Shown here: piece after piece, positions 17,694-25,430 of the stretch | How the letters are laid out: every line of letters starts with the position of its first letter | How positions within the stretch are numbered: the stretch's first letter is position 1 | Source of the DNA: Rhodospirillales bacterium | GTDB taxonomy: Bacteria > Pseudomonadota > Alphaproteobacteria > Rhodospirillales > Shumkoniaceae | NCBI GenBank assembly: GCA_018432935.1 | Contig: JAHDSF010000006.1 | Span: 372,001-436,000, forward strand | Length of the DNA: 64,000 bases | Direction of reading: 5' to 3' | Notes under the pieces: model-generated | Database searches by the model: none | Told to the model about the DNA's origin: nothing | Seen by the model: the letters and a program-made list of their open reading frames with translations, nothing else | Made by a program: the position numbers and the translations under genes

Positions 17694-18425
17694 TTGGCCA
17701 ATCCGCTTGAGCAGTTCGAAATCACGACGGTCGTCCCGATCAGGATCGCCGGCATCGACGCCTCGTTGACCAACGCAGGCGTGTTCATGCTGATCGCGAC
17801 CGCGGCGGTGACCGTCTTCATGGTGGCGGCCGTACGGCCGCGCTCCGGCAGCGAGGTGCCGGGGCGCTGGCAGGCGATGGCCGAGCTCGCCTACGAGTTC
17901 GTGGCCGGCATGGTGCGCGAGAATGTCGGGCAGGAGGGGCGTCGCTTCTTCCCCTTCATCTTCTCGCTGTTCATGTTCATCCTGTTCGGCAACCTGATCG
18001 GACTCATTCCCTACAGCTTCACCTTCACCAGCCACATCATCGTCACCTTCGCGATGGCGATCACCGTGTTCATCGGGGTGACCCTGGTCGGCGTCTTCCG
18101 CCACGGCCTCAGGTTCCTGGGCTTCTTCGTGCCCAAGGGGGTGCCGGTGGTGATGTACCCGTTGCTGGTGCCGATCGAGATCCTGTCGTACCTGTCCCGT
18201 CCGGTGAGCCTGTCGATCCGTCTGTTCGCCAACATGATGGCCGGGCACACGATGATGAAGGTGTTCGCCGGGTTCGTCGTTCCGCTCGGCATTCTTGGCG
18301 GATGGGCGCCGCTCGCCGTCGACGTCGCGCTGAGCGGGTTCGAGCTGCTGGTCGCATTCCTGCAGGCCTACGTGTTCACCGTGCTCACGTGCCTGTACCT
18401 GAACGACGCCATCCATCTCCACTAG
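17694..18425 (+). CDS. atpB: F0F1 ATP synthase subunit a
   Basis: A 243-residue membrane protein forming the proton half-channels. The essential Arg lies in helix 4 within [17 protein letters not shown], the strongest signature of the family. Additional hydrophobic helices and [22 protein letters not shown] at the C-terminus match known AtpB. The start is a TTG at 17694 behind TTGGAGGGGG. It follows atpI by 19 bases and precedes atpE. Confidence 0.98.
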   Translation: MANPLEQFEITTVVPIRIAGIDASLTNAGVFMLIATAAVTVFMVAAVRPRSGSEVPGRWQAMAELAYEFVAGMVRENVGQEGRRFFPFIFSLFMFILFGNLIGLIPYSFTFTSHIIVTFAMAITVFIGVTLVGVFRHGLRFLGFFVPKGVPVVMYPLLVPIEILSYLSRPVSLSIRLFANMMAGHTMMKVFAGFVVPLGILGGWAPLAVDVALSGFELLVAFLQAYVFTVLTCLYLNDAIHLH

Positions 18426-18472
18426 GGCGGATTTTCCGGCCTGACAGTCAACACCAACGAGGATCTGAAAAC

Positions 18473-18697
18473 ATGGAATTGGAAGCCGCGAAAATGATTG
18501 GCGCCGGTCTCGCCGTGATCGGCCTGGGGGGCGTCGGTGCCGGCATCGGCAACATCTTCTCGTCCCTGATCGGGTCGATCGCGCGCAACCCCGCCTCCCG
18601 TTCCCAGGTGTTCGGCCTGTCGATGCTGGGCTTCGCCCTCGTCGAGGCGGTGGCGCTGTACGCGCTGCTGATCTCGTTCCTGATCCTGTTCACCTGA
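18473..18697 (+). CDS. atpE: F0F1 ATP synthase subunit c
   Basis: A 74-residue hairpin of two membrane helices. The polar loop is ARNPASR and the proton-carrying acidic residue is Glu in [13 protein letters not shown] (about residue 58). The first helix has the Gly-rich packing motif [18 protein letters not shown] and a Glu carrier are typical of proton-driven alphaproteobacterial c subunits, with no sodium-binding signature evident. The ATG at 18473 follows GAGGA. Confidence 0.98.
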   Translation: MELEAAKMIGAGLAVIGLGGVGAGIGNIFSSLIGSIARNPASRSQVFGLSMLGFALVEAVALYALLISFLILFT

Positions 18698-18750
18698 GGG
18701 AAGCGCCCTTCCGGTTCCGACGCGGGAGCCGGGACGGCCTTCTGACGCCA

Positions 18751-19305
18751 ATGCGCATCGCCATCATCGCCGCCGGGTTGGCTGTCGCAGCAGGGACCGC
18801 ATCGGCCCAGGGCCTGCCGCAGCTCGATCCCACGACCTATCCGCCGCAGCTGGTATGGCTGGCGATCTCGTTCGTGCTCCTTTACCTGATGATGTCGCGG
18901 ATCGCGCTGCCGCGCGTGCGCCAGGTGCTGGAGGACCGCGACCGGCGGATCGACGGCAACCTGCGCAAGGCGGAGGCCCTCAAGGCGGATGCCGAGGCTG
19001 CGGCCGCTGCCTACGAGCAGGCGATGGCGGCGGCCCGCGCCAGCGCCCAGGAGGTGCTGCGCGAGGCGCGCTCCAAGGCGGTGGCAGAGGCCGCCGCCCG
19101 CCATGCCGAACTCGGCAAGAAGCTGGAGGGCGAGGTCGCGGCGGCAGAAGCCCGGATCGCCGAGGCCAAGCGCGAGGCGATCGCCGGGATCCGCGACGTC
19201 GCGATCGAGGTCTCGTCTTCGGTGGTCGCCCGGCTGATGGGCGACGGCGTCAAGCCCGCCGCGGTCGCGAAGGCCGTCGACCAGACCCTCAAGGAGCGCA
19301 CGTGA
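18751..19305 (+). CDS. atpF': F0F1 ATP synthase subunit b' (second b subunit)
   Basis: A 184-residue stator subunit with an N-terminal hydrophobic segment (possibly a signal-like helix), the membrane anchor PPQLVWLAISFVLLYLMMSRIALPRV, and a long Ala/Glu-rich amphipathic helix. Having two different b-type genes in tandem (b' then b) after atpE is characteristic of photosynthetic bacteria and Alphaproteobacteria; b' and b form a heterodimer. Its TGA overlaps the ATG of the next gene. Confidence 0.93.
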   Translation: MRIAIIAAGLAVAAGTASAQGLPQLDPTTYPPQLVWLAISFVLLYLMMSRIALPRVRQVLEDRDRRIDGNLRKAEALKADAEAAAAAYEQAMAAARASAQEVLREARSKAVAEAAARHAELGKKLEGEVAAAEARIAEAKREAIAGIRDVAIEVSSSVVARLMGDGVKPAAVAKAVDQTLKERT

Positions 19306-19838
19306 TGCAGGCCTTCGCCCAGGACACCGCCGCTGCCGCCGCGGAAGCGGTGCCGTTCCACCACCACGCCGAGTTCTGGGTTGCGGTGGCGTTCGTCATC
19401 CTGGTCGTCGCCATCGCCCGCCCCGTGATGCGCATCGTCGCCGCCGGCCTCGACAACCGCGCTGCCACCATCCGCAACCAGATCGAGGAGGCGCAGCGGC
19501 TGCGCGAGGAGGCCCAGGAGCTCCTGGCTTCGTACGAGCGACGCCAGCGCGACGCGGTCAAGGAGGGCGAGCGCCTGATGGAGCAGGCCCGCGAAGAGGC
19601 GGCCCGTATTGCCACCCAGTCGTCGGCCGACCTGGAGCGGGCGCTGAAGCGGCGCGAGCAGTCGGCTCTCGACCGCATCGCCCAGGCCGAAGCGGCAGCG
19701 GTCGCCGAGGTGCGCGCGGTGGCCATCGAGGTGGCGATCACCGCCGCCCGCGAGGTGATTTCTGGCGAGATGTCCGCCGCCAAGGGCAACGCCCTGGTCG
19801 ACGCCGCCATCAAGGAACTGCCCGAGAAGCTGCACTGA
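19305..19838 (+). CDS. atpF: F0F1 ATP synthase subunit b
   Basis: A 177-residue stator subunit: a short N-terminus, a membrane helix (AEFWVAVAFVILVVAIARPVM), then a charged helix to the C-terminus. The ATG at 19305 overlaps the preceding stop (TGATG), which shows that the longer open frame from 18855 is an artefact. It is the last gene of the F0 operon; F1 genes are not in the window, as expected for the split operons of Alphaproteobacteria. Confidence 0.95.
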   Translation: MQAFAQDTAAAAAEAVPFHHHAEFWVAVAFVILVVAIARPVMRIVAAGLDNRAATIRNQIEEAQRLREEAQELLASYERRQRDAVKEGERLMEQAREEAARIATQSSADLERALKRREQSALDRIAQAEAAAVAEVRAVAIEVAITAAREVISGEMSAAKGNALVDAAIKELPEKLH

Positions 19839-19850
19839 GGCGCGGCCGGA

Positions 19851-20501
19851 TCACCGCCGCACGTAGACGGTCCATTCCTTGAGCGGGGCATTGCTGACGA
19901 GCTCGCTTCTCGACGACAGCTCGCGCCGGCAGAAATCCAGGAAGTCCTCGGAGCGCGCGTAGTACAGGCCGTCGCCCGGCAGCTTCCCTTCGAGGTCCAG
20001 CATGTTGAAGGCGAGACCGCGCCTCGACCGCTCCCAGAGCGCCGCAAGGTTCTCTTTGACGTAACCGTTCCAGGTGGCTTCCTCGGCTTCCAGCTTCATG
20101 TTGAAGGTGCCGGAGACGAAGGAGTAGTCGGCGTCGTCCAGGACGGCCCGGCTCAGTACGAACTCGGCCCGCGGGTCGCGGGTGCGCCGCCTCGCCGCCT
20201 CGATCATCCCGGGGCACATGTCGTATCCGATGTAGCGCCCGCCGCGCATCTCCGGCCGGTCTTTCAGGAAATCGAAAAACGCCCCGTAGCCGCAGCCGAG
20301 ATCGCCGAAGACGAGTCCGCCGCGGCGGGCTTCGTCGCGGCTCAGGATCCCGAGCAGGATCTCGAACCGCAGGTATTGGCCGAATTGGTGGCGCCAGAAT
20401 ACGCCGCGCGGCGATGTGCCGTAGCGCTTCAGCCGTCGGGCGTAGGCGCTGGCGATGGGAGCCAGGATTGCCCGTACCGCCTCGTCGGGAAGGCGGGACA
20501 T
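19851..20501 (-). CDS. Class I SAM-dependent methyltransferase
   Basis: A 216-residue protein with a methyltransferase fold. The SAM-binding motif I is VFGDLGCGYGAFFDFL at about residue 65, followed by the acidic end of strand 2 (YIGYDMCPGMIEAA). The N-terminal helical part (RRLKRYGTSPRGVFWRHQ) may be substrate-specific. The ATG at 20501 behind GAGGAAG is chosen; a longer frame overlaps ygfZ and is not supported. It is 11 bases downstream of ygfZ, probably co-transcribed, and converges on atpF. The substrate is unknown. Confidence 0.87.
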   Translation of the reverse strand: MSRLPDEAVRAILAPIASAYARRLKRYGTSPRGVFWRHQFGQYLRFEILLGILSRDEARRGGLVFGDLGCGYGAFFDFLKDRPEMRGGRYIGYDMCPGMIEAARRRTRDPRAEFVLSRAVLDDADYSFVSGTFNMKLEAEEATWNGYVKENLAALWERSRRGLAFNMLDLEGKLPGDGLYYARSEDFLDFCRRELSSRSELVSNAPLKEWTVYVRR

Positions 20502-20512
20502 CTCACGCTTCC

Positions 20513-21424
20513 TCAGGCGGCTTCGGTCCGCCTGATGGTCATCCAGTCGGGGCGCCAGGCGCGCAGCTTGGCGGAGCCTGCGGTGAGTTCGGCCCGCCCC
20601 TCCTTGTCGAGGTGCTCGGTGCGGATCACCGCCAGACCGTAACGGCCGCACGACGAACGCATTTCGCCGCCACGACCCTCCGCCGCCGCGCTGAGCTTGG
20701 TGCCGGGCTGCGGCGCCGGGCCTGTGATCTCGACCGGCATCAGCCGCTTGCGGATCACCAGCCGGCGCGAGTTGGCGTTGAGTTCCTGGCCGATGTAGCA
20801 GCCCTTGTCCCACGAGACGCCGTCCAGTTCGTCGAATCCGTTCTCGATCAGGATCGAGCGCTCGACCTCGAGGTCGCGGCTGCCGTCGGGCAGGCCGAGG
20901 CGCAGCCGATGCACGTCGTACGCCTCGAACGGGGCCTCGGGGCAGCCGACGGCATCCGCGGCCTCCTGCAGACGGACCCGCGGCACGACGAGGCGGGCGC
21001 CGGCTTCGGCCAGGCGGGGATCGACGAAGGCGATGCCGCCGGCGAGCGGGCCCGCCGCGCCGCGTTCGGCGGCAAGACCGAGGGACTCAGGCAGCGCCCC
21101 GCCATGGATGGCAGCCACCGCCCATTGGTCGCTGGCGACCTCGATCGAAACCTTGGCCCGTAGCCGGTACACCGAAAGCCGACGAGCGAGGTCGGTCGCA
21201 CGTTCGCCCTCGCATTCGAGGAGCAGGGCGTTGCCGACCTGGACGACAAAGAAGTCGTGGTGGTAGCGTCCCTGCGCCGTCAGGAAGGCGGCATAGATCG
21301 CGTGGCCCGGGCCGACTTTCCCGATGTCGTTGGATATCATGCCCTGCAGGAAGGTCCTTGCCTGCTCGCCCTCGACGGCGACAATTCCCCGCTCGGCGAG
21401 GCGCGTGAGATGACAAGTGCTCAT
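20513..21424 (-). CDS. ygfZ: Folate-binding protein YgfZ (GcvT-like)
   Basis: A 303-residue protein of the YgfZ/IBA57 family, which uses tetrahydrofolate in maturation or repair of certain Fe-S enzymes. The diagnostic motif K-G-C-Y-x-G-Q-E is present as WDKGCYIGQELNA. The N-terminal domain resembles GcvT but lacks aminomethyltransferase features. The ATG at 21424 is the likely start. Operon order on this strand is ygfZ then methyltransferase. Confidence 0.95.
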   Translation of the reverse strand: MSTCHLTRLAERGIVAVEGEQARTFLQGMISNDIGKVGPGHAIYAAFLTAQGRYHHDFFVVQVGNALLLECEGERATDLARRLSVYRLRAKVSIEVASDQWAVAAIHGGALPESLGLAAERGAAGPLAGGIAFVDPRLAEAGARLVVPRVRLQEAADAVGCPEAPFEAYDVHRLRLGLPDGSRDLEVERSILIENGFDELDGVSWDKGCYIGQELNANSRRLVIRKRLMPVEITGPAPQPGTKLSAAAEGRGGEMRSSCGRYGLAVIRTEHLDKEGRAELTAGSAKLRAWRPDWMTIRRTEAA

Positions 21425-21502
21425 AGTGATCCTCGGTGTCGGCGACGCGGGCCTTAAGGTGGGCTGATTCGCCGCTTTGGGCAAGTGGCAGGGGAGGAGC
21501 GC

Positions 21503-22378
21503 CTATTCCTGCCGGCGGGCGGCCGTCTCGCGACGGGCTGCGACGCGGTTCCGCCACTCCGCCATCTGACGCTGTCGGTTCTGCTCGAAGGCGAGGCTGC
21601 CGGCGGTCGAGCGCGCGCTGCGGGACGCGGTGTGCGCGATGGCAGCGGCATCGGCGATCGTCTCCCCGCCGGCGCTCTGCCTGTCGGCCGCGCGGCTGAA
21701 GGCGAGCCGGGCATTCAGCCGCGCTGTCCGTTCCCAGTCCACCGGCGGTGCCGCGAAGGCGTAGTCGCGCGGCATGTTGACGATCGGCACCATCGGTCCG
21801 TGCGGACTTGGCGGCGTCGCGGCAGCCGGCGCCGCCCCCGTCAGCCCGTTCCATAGCGCCACAACCTTCTCCCGGTAACGGCGACCGAACTCCGGAGTGG
21901 CCGAATGGTACCGCGCGGCGGCATCGGTCCACGAAGCGGCGTCGTTCCTCAACTGCTTCAGGAACTCGGCCGCGTAAGCCACGTTGGTGGCGGGATCGAG
22001 CGCCTCCTCGAGCGAAAGGAAGGCTTCGCCGTGATAGTAGAGGTTGATCTGCATGCAGCCGACGTCGATGTTGCGAACGCCTTCGGCCTGCAGGCGCTCC
22101 ACCTCGGCGATCGCCCGCGCCTTGGTCGGAAAGTACTGCCCCTTGCCACGCGCGGTGACCGTCCACGGCCAGGCAAAACTTGCCCGGCGCCGATCGTCCC
22201 AGCGTCCGGTCTCGGCCAGCGCGATGGCAGTGAGGAGGCTGGCCGGGATGCCTTCGCTGCGTTCATGGCGGGCGGTTTCGCTCTCACAGACGGCCGGCGC
22301 CGCCATCAAGGGCTCCGGCCCGGCCAGGGCGGGGGCGGACACTAGTGCTATCGCGACGCAGCAAAACCAGGGGCGCAT
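21503..22378 (-). CDS. Lytic transglycosylase SLT-domain protein
   Basis: A 291-residue exported protein. The signal peptide ends near PALAGPE. Residues about 40-165 form an SLT domain: the catalytic Glu follows ASLLTAIALAETG and the later motifs GCMQINLYYHG and AARYHSATPEFGRRY are typical of the small transglycosylases found near flagellar and conjugation genes in Alphaproteobacteria. It would cleave peptidoglycan in the periplasm. The C-terminal quarter is Ala/Arg-rich and low in complexity. The ATG at 22378 is used; a GTG four codons upstream is possible. Confidence 0.9.
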   Translation of the reverse strand: MRPWFCCVAIALVSAPALAGPEPLMAAPAVCESETARHERSEGIPASLLTAIALAETGRWDDRRRASFAWPWTVTARGKGQYFPTKARAIAEVERLQAEGVRNIDVGCMQINLYYHGEAFLSLEEALDPATNVAYAAEFLKQLRNDAASWTDAAARYHSATPEFGRRYREKVVALWNGLTGAAPAAATPPSPHGPMVPIVNMPRDYAFAAPPVDWERTARLNARLAFSRAADRQSAGGETIADAAAIAHTASRSARSTAGSLAFEQNRQRQMAEWRNRVAARRETAARRQE

Positions 22379-22567
22379 GGCCGTTCCCACAAGAGCAAAC
22401 CTTACGCATGCCAGCTATGCAAGCGATGCGCCACCAGCGGATCGCCTGCGCCTGCATCTTGAAAATGAATTCGAAATCAATGGTTTAATGAATCCGGAGT
22501 CGGCTGGATGAGGGGAGAAAGGGGCAGGCGCGGCAGCTTGCGATCCGCGGGCGGACGATTTTGCCCT
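22379..22567. other. Intergenic region upstream of transglycosylase
   Basis: No gene was found. The part around 22460-22495 is markedly AT-richer than its surroundings and probably contains the promoter of the leftward transglycosylase gene, though I cannot place its boxes reliably. The first of two sRNA promoters begins at about 22568. Confidence 0.4.
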
Positions 22568-22597
22568 TTGCATGCCGCGGCGGCGCGAACATATATT
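22568..22597 (+). promoter_or_regulatory. Candidate promoter of sRNA copy 1
   Basis: TTGCAT (22568-22573) and TATATT (22592-22597) with an 18-base spacer. The same box sequences, TTGCxx and TATATT, recur in front of sRNA copy 2, which supports both. Confidence 0.6.
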
Positions 22598-22603
22598 CCG
22601 CGA

Positions 22604-22709
22604 CGCAGCAACCGCGGACAGTTTCGAGCTTTGGCTCTTCGCATGCGCTGGTCATTCTTGACGTTTCCTCCTGAAACTTGGGCCGTGCCTAGCACGGCCT
22701 TCTTTTTTT
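22604..22709 (+). ncRNA. Candidate small RNA copy 1, anti-Shine-Dalgarno loop
   Basis: About 106 nt from a predicted start near 22604 to the end of the T-tract. It begins with GCAGCA, then a hairpin GAGC-TTTG-GCTC (22626-22637), then a hairpin GTTTC-CTCCT-GAAAC (22663-22677) whose loop is complementary to Shine-Dalgarno sites. A strong terminator GGCCGTGC-CTA-GCACGGCC followed by a T-rich run (22681-22709) ends it. No ORF explains the unit. A diverged copy follows 0.3 kb downstream with the same order of elements. Anti-SD loop sRNAs are known in Alphaproteobacteria (for example the alpha-r14 and CcsR families); membership is not established here. Confidence 0.7.
22681..22709 (+). terminator. 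Rho-independent terminator of sRNA 1
   Basis: Perfect 8-bp stem GGCCGTGC/GCACGGCC with loop CTA, followed by a ten-base run containing nine T. The T-tract is only on the + strand side, fixing the direction. Confidence 0.9.
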
Positions 22710-22876
22710 GCAGAAAGCTGGTTGGCCAGGTCGCGGGTCATGGGCCGGGTATCGGCTTCTCCACTTCGACTCGCGACTTTTCGGTAACGGACCGGTGAGT
22801 TCCGGCTCCGGCAGCTATGGCGGGTGGTCGAGAGCGCCTCTCTCCGAAAAAAAACGACCGGATTCAAAAAAAGGGC

Positions 22877-22905
22877 TTGCGCCCCCCCACCCCTGGATCT
22901 ATATT
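22877..22905 (+). promoter_or_regulatory. Candidate promoter of sRNA copy 2
   Basis: TTGCGC (22877-22882) and TATATT (22900-22905) with a 17-base spacer that includes seven C. Two A-tracts, A8 at 22847-22854 and A7 at 22866-22872, lie just upstream and could act as an UP element or bend. Confidence 0.6.
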
Positions 22906-22911
22906 TTTGCA

Positions 22912-23000
22912 GTGCAGCACACGAAGCCACGCTTTGCGTGTTGCCATTCTTGGACGTTTCCTCCCTGAACTTAGGCCGTGCAATGCACGGCCTTTTTTTT
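22912..23000 (+). ncRNA. Candidate small RNA copy 2, anti-Shine-Dalgarno loop
   Basis: About 89 nt with the same layout as copy 1: GCAGCA near the 5' end (22914-22919), hairpin CACGC-TTT-GCGTG (22928-22940), the shared segment CATTCTTGGACGTTTCCTCC, a weaker hairpin GTTT-CCTCCCT-GAAC (22956-22970) exposing CCTCCC, and terminator GGCCGTGC-AAT-GCACGGCC plus eight T (22974-23000). Stem bases differ from copy 1 in a way that keeps pairing in the first hairpin, which points to selection on RNA structure. Targets would be mRNAs with GGAGG ribosome binding sites; this is inference. Confidence 0.7.
22974..23000 (+). terminator. Rho-independent terminator of sRNA 2
   Basis: Perfect 8-bp stem GGCCGTGC/GCACGGCC with loop AAT followed by eight T. 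The stem is identical to that of sRNA 1 while the loop differs. Confidence 0.92.
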
Positions 23001-23016
23001 GGCTCCGGCCATGGGG

Positions 23017-23538
23017 TCAAGCCGACCGCGGCAGCTCGAACAGCAGGTTGCCTTCCAGGACCCCGCGTGCCGAAAAGCCGCACCGGCTCAGGGCGGCGGC
23101 CGAAGCGGCGTTGGCCTTTTCCGTCACTGCCCTGATCCGTCGCACTTCGCGGTGCGAGAAGGCCCATTCGGCGAGACCTCGGATCATCTCGCAGGCGTAG
23201 CCTCTGCCGCGCCAGGCCGGCAGAACGAAGTAGCCGATCTCCACCGCCCCTTCATTGTCGGCCGGACCGAGGAACCCGCTGCCGCCGATCAGGGTTTCCG
23301 GGGCGGTCGCGACCTCGATGGCGTACCAGCAGTACCAGGGGGCATCGCCGGACTCGCGAAGGCGCTCCTGGAACCACGGCAGCGCTTCGGCAACTTCGGG
23401 CGGTGGCCAGAGTGGGGGAACCGCAGCCCCCAGCAGGCGGGAAAGATCCCCGGCCGAGGTCATCTCCGCCTGCACCGTCGCCGCGGTAGCGGGGCGGAGG
23501 GTCAGCCGCGGTGTCCTCAGGACGAGAGCTGGCGCCAC
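23017..23538 (-). CDS. GNAT family N-acetyltransferase, RimJ/RimL type
   Basis: A 173-residue GNAT protein of the Acetyltransf_3 type. It starts with the usual L-x-T-x-R-L-x-L-R-P pattern (LRTPRLTLRP). The acetyl-CoA motif A is VEIGYFVLPAWRGRGYACEM and the C-terminal part has NAASAAALSRCGF. Many relatives acetylate protein N-termini or small amines, but the substrate cannot be read from sequence. It is the last of three leftward genes (formylglutamate amidohydrolase, GNAT, GNAT) with a seven-base gap to the preceding one. Confidence 0.92.
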   Translation of the reverse strand: MAPALVLRTPRLTLRPATAATVQAEMTSAGDLSRLLGAAVPPLWPPPEVAEALPWFQERLRESGDAPWYCWYAIEVATAPETLIGGSGFLGPADNEGAVEIGYFVLPAWRGRGYACEMIRGLAEWAFSHREVRRIRAVTEKANAASAAALSRCGFSARGVLEGNLLFELPRSA

Positions 23539-23545
23539 GGAATGC

Positions 23546-24091
23546 TCAGCGGCCGGGCGGGACGGTCGCGCCTTCGCCGAGGGCGCGCTGCATGAGCACG
23601 GTGTCCAACCAGCGCTGGAACTTGTAGCCGCTCGCCTCGATGACGCCGACGGTGCGGAAGCCGAGCGCCTTGTGAAGCTGGATCGACGCGGTGTTCTCGG
23701 AGCCGCCGATGACCGCGACCATCTGGCGATAGCCGGCGGCGGCGCATTGGTCGATCAGCGAACGCAGCAGCAGCCTGCCGATGCCCAGGCCCACCGAATC
23801 GGGGTCGATGTAGATCGAATCTTCAAGCGTGTAGCGGTAGGCCGACCGCGGGCGGAACGGCGAGGCGTAGGCGTAGCCCTTGACCGCGCCGCGACGTTCG
23901 GCGACCAGATAGGGCAGGCCACGGTCGAGCACCGCCTGGAACCTGCCCTGCATCTCGTCGAGGCCGGGCGGGGTCTCCTCGAAGGAGCCGGTGCCGTGAA
24001 GGACGTGGTGCGCGTAGATGGTGTGGATGGCGGCGATATCGTCCACGGTGGCCGGCCGGACAAGCAGGGCCGCGACGTCGATGTCATGCAT
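23546..24091 (-). CDS. GNAT family N-acetyltransferase, PAT/MnaT type
   Basis: A 181-residue GNAT protein like phosphinothricin/methionine sulfoximine acetyltransferases: VRPATVDDIAAIHTIYAHHV at the N-terminus, the GSFEETPP element, the motif A region VGLGIGRLLLRSLI, and GSENTASIQLHKALGF. Such enzymes detoxify Met analogues or acetylate amino-acid-like amines. The ATG at 24091 overlaps the stop of the upstream gene (TGATG), showing translational coupling and ruling out the long open frame to 24409. Confidence 0.92.
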   Translation of the reverse strand: MHDIDVAALLVRPATVDDIAAIHTIYAHHVLHGTGSFEETPPGLDEMQGRFQAVLDRGLPYLVAERRGAVKGYAYASPFRPRSAYRYTLEDSIYIDPDSVGLGIGRLLLRSLIDQCAAAGYRQMVAVIGGSENTASIQLHKALGFRTVGVIEASGYKFQRWLDTVLMQRALGEGATVPPGR

Positions 24092-25101
24092 CAATTCTTC
24101 TCCAGTCGTGCCAGCTGAAGTTCGACCAGGCGCTGCAGCAGCCGGCGCATGTGCGCGGCCACCGTTGCGAAGGCGTCGGTCTTGGCGTGGGTTGCCTCGT
24201 CCATGTAGAGGGCGCGGTTCAGTTCGAGCTGCAGCACGTGGACGCCGCGTGCCGGCACCCCGTAGTTCTCGGTCGTGAAACCGCCGGCGTAAGGGTGATT
24301 GCAGTCCACCCGGTAGCCGAGGGCGGTGAGGGCCGCGAGCGCCGTATCGGTGATGATCGGCGCGCACGAGCGGCCGTGGCGGTCGCCGAGAATGGCGTCG
24401 ACCCCGCACGGCGCGCCGCCGGCGGTCCGCGAGGGCATCGAATGGGCGTCCAGCAGGATGCAGACGCCAAAGCGACGCCGCGTCCGGGCGATCAGGCGGC
24501 GCAGCGCTTCGTGATAGGGCCGGTAAACTGCCCCGATGCGGCGCTCGGCTTCGGCAAACCGCAGCTTGCCGGCATAGATTTCCATCCCCTCCGCGATCAC
24601 CCTCGGGATTGTGCCCAGTCCGGCGGCCACCCGAGGGCTGTGCGTCGCCACGTAGCCCGGCAGAGGGTCCTCGAACATCTCGGGGTCGAGTTCGTAGGCC
24701 TCTCGGTTGAGGTCGACGTAGGCGCGCGGCAGCGTCGCCCGCAGCAGCGGCACCCCAAGCGCCACCGCGCCGGCGAACAACTCGTCGACGAAGGTGTCTT
24801 CGGAAGCGCGCAGGGCTTCGGGGCCAAGCCTGGCAGCGGCGACGAAGGCGGCCGGGTAGCGGTCGCCGCTATGCGGCGAGGCAACCACGACAGGCGCGCT
24901 CTGTCGCGCCGGCTTCAGAATCTCGAACGGCGGTGGAAGATCGTCGGCGGCGGCGGCGCACGCGCCATCCTGCCGCACCCGGGAGGCCTCGCACGTCAAG
25001 GGACAGGGACCCGTCAGCGCTGTCGGAACTCGCGACCGCCCGTTTACCCCTTGGCGGCGGTCCCGTGCAATGCAAATCCGCACCTGTCCCCGATGCGGCA
25101 T
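24091..25101 (-). CDS. N-formylglutamate amidohydrolase family protein
   Basis: The conserved domain begins at PFEILKPARQSAPVVVASPHSGDRYP and includes EDTFVDELF, AYVDLNREAYELDP, LLDAHSMPS and NHPYAGGFTTENYG, all characteristic of HutG-type N-formylglutamate amidohydrolases, which release formate in histidine degradation. No other hut gene is nearby, so the physiological substrate may differ. The start is uncertain: ATG 25101 has AAGGG upstream but adds about 40 atypical residues compared with an internal GTG at 24978. Up to 336 residues. It is coupled to the downstream GNAT gene. Confidence 0.88.
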   Translation of the reverse strand: MPHRGQVRICIARDRRQGVNGRSRVPTALTGPCPLTCEASRVRQDGACAAAADDLPPPFEILKPARQSAPVVVASPHSGDRYPAAFVAAARLGPEALRASEDTFVDELFAGAVALGVPLLRATLPRAYVDLNREAYELDPEMFEDPLPGYVATHSPRVAAGLGTIPRVIAEGMEIYAGKLRFAEAERRIGAVYRPYHEALRRLIARTRRRFGVCILLDAHSMPSRTAGGAPCGVDAILGDRHGRSCAPIITDTALAALTALGYRVDCNHPYAGGFTTENYGVPARGVHVLQLELNRALYMDEATHAKTDAFATVAAHMRRLLQRLVELQLARLEKN

Positions 25102-25107
25102 AAGCCC

Positions 25108-25136
25108 TTGCCAAACGGCCAAGGTGCAGCTAAAAG
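25108..25136 (+). promoter_or_regulatory. Candidate promoter of tRNA-Val
   Basis: TTGCCA (25108-25113) and TAAAAG (25131-25136) with a 17-base spacer, ending 12 bases before the mature tRNA. Confidence 0.65.
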
Positions 25137-25148
25137 ACCGTCCTTCAC

Positions 25149-25223
<75 letters not shown>

Positions 25224-25224
25224 T

Positions 25225-25254
25225 CGAAACCCCGGCGGAAACGCCGGGGTTTCG
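25225..25254 (+). terminator. Terminator after tRNA-Val
   Basis: A perfect 13-bp inverted repeat with a GAAA tetraloop (25238-25241), its 3' arm ending in GGGGTTTCG and followed by CCGTTT. The T-run is broken, but position and stability support termination. Confidence 0.8.
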
Positions 25255-25430
25255 CCGTTTCGGGAGATGTCTCCGTTCTCTCGTGCGCGCGGGGATCGGC
25301 GCAGTCCTTCAGGCTGCTCCCTGATCCCATTCCCGTTCGGCGGATTTGCCACTAGACTCCCGGGTGTCGAAGACAGAAGCCGCGTCAGCACCTGTCTCAC
25401 GACGTGGTCGGACCTTTCAGGAGACACCCC

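Noticed and set aside
22882..22888. C7 run in the promoter spacer of sRNA 2 as a phase-variable switch
   Set aside because: Seven bases is short for slippage and the spacing is already near optimal; not strong enough alone.
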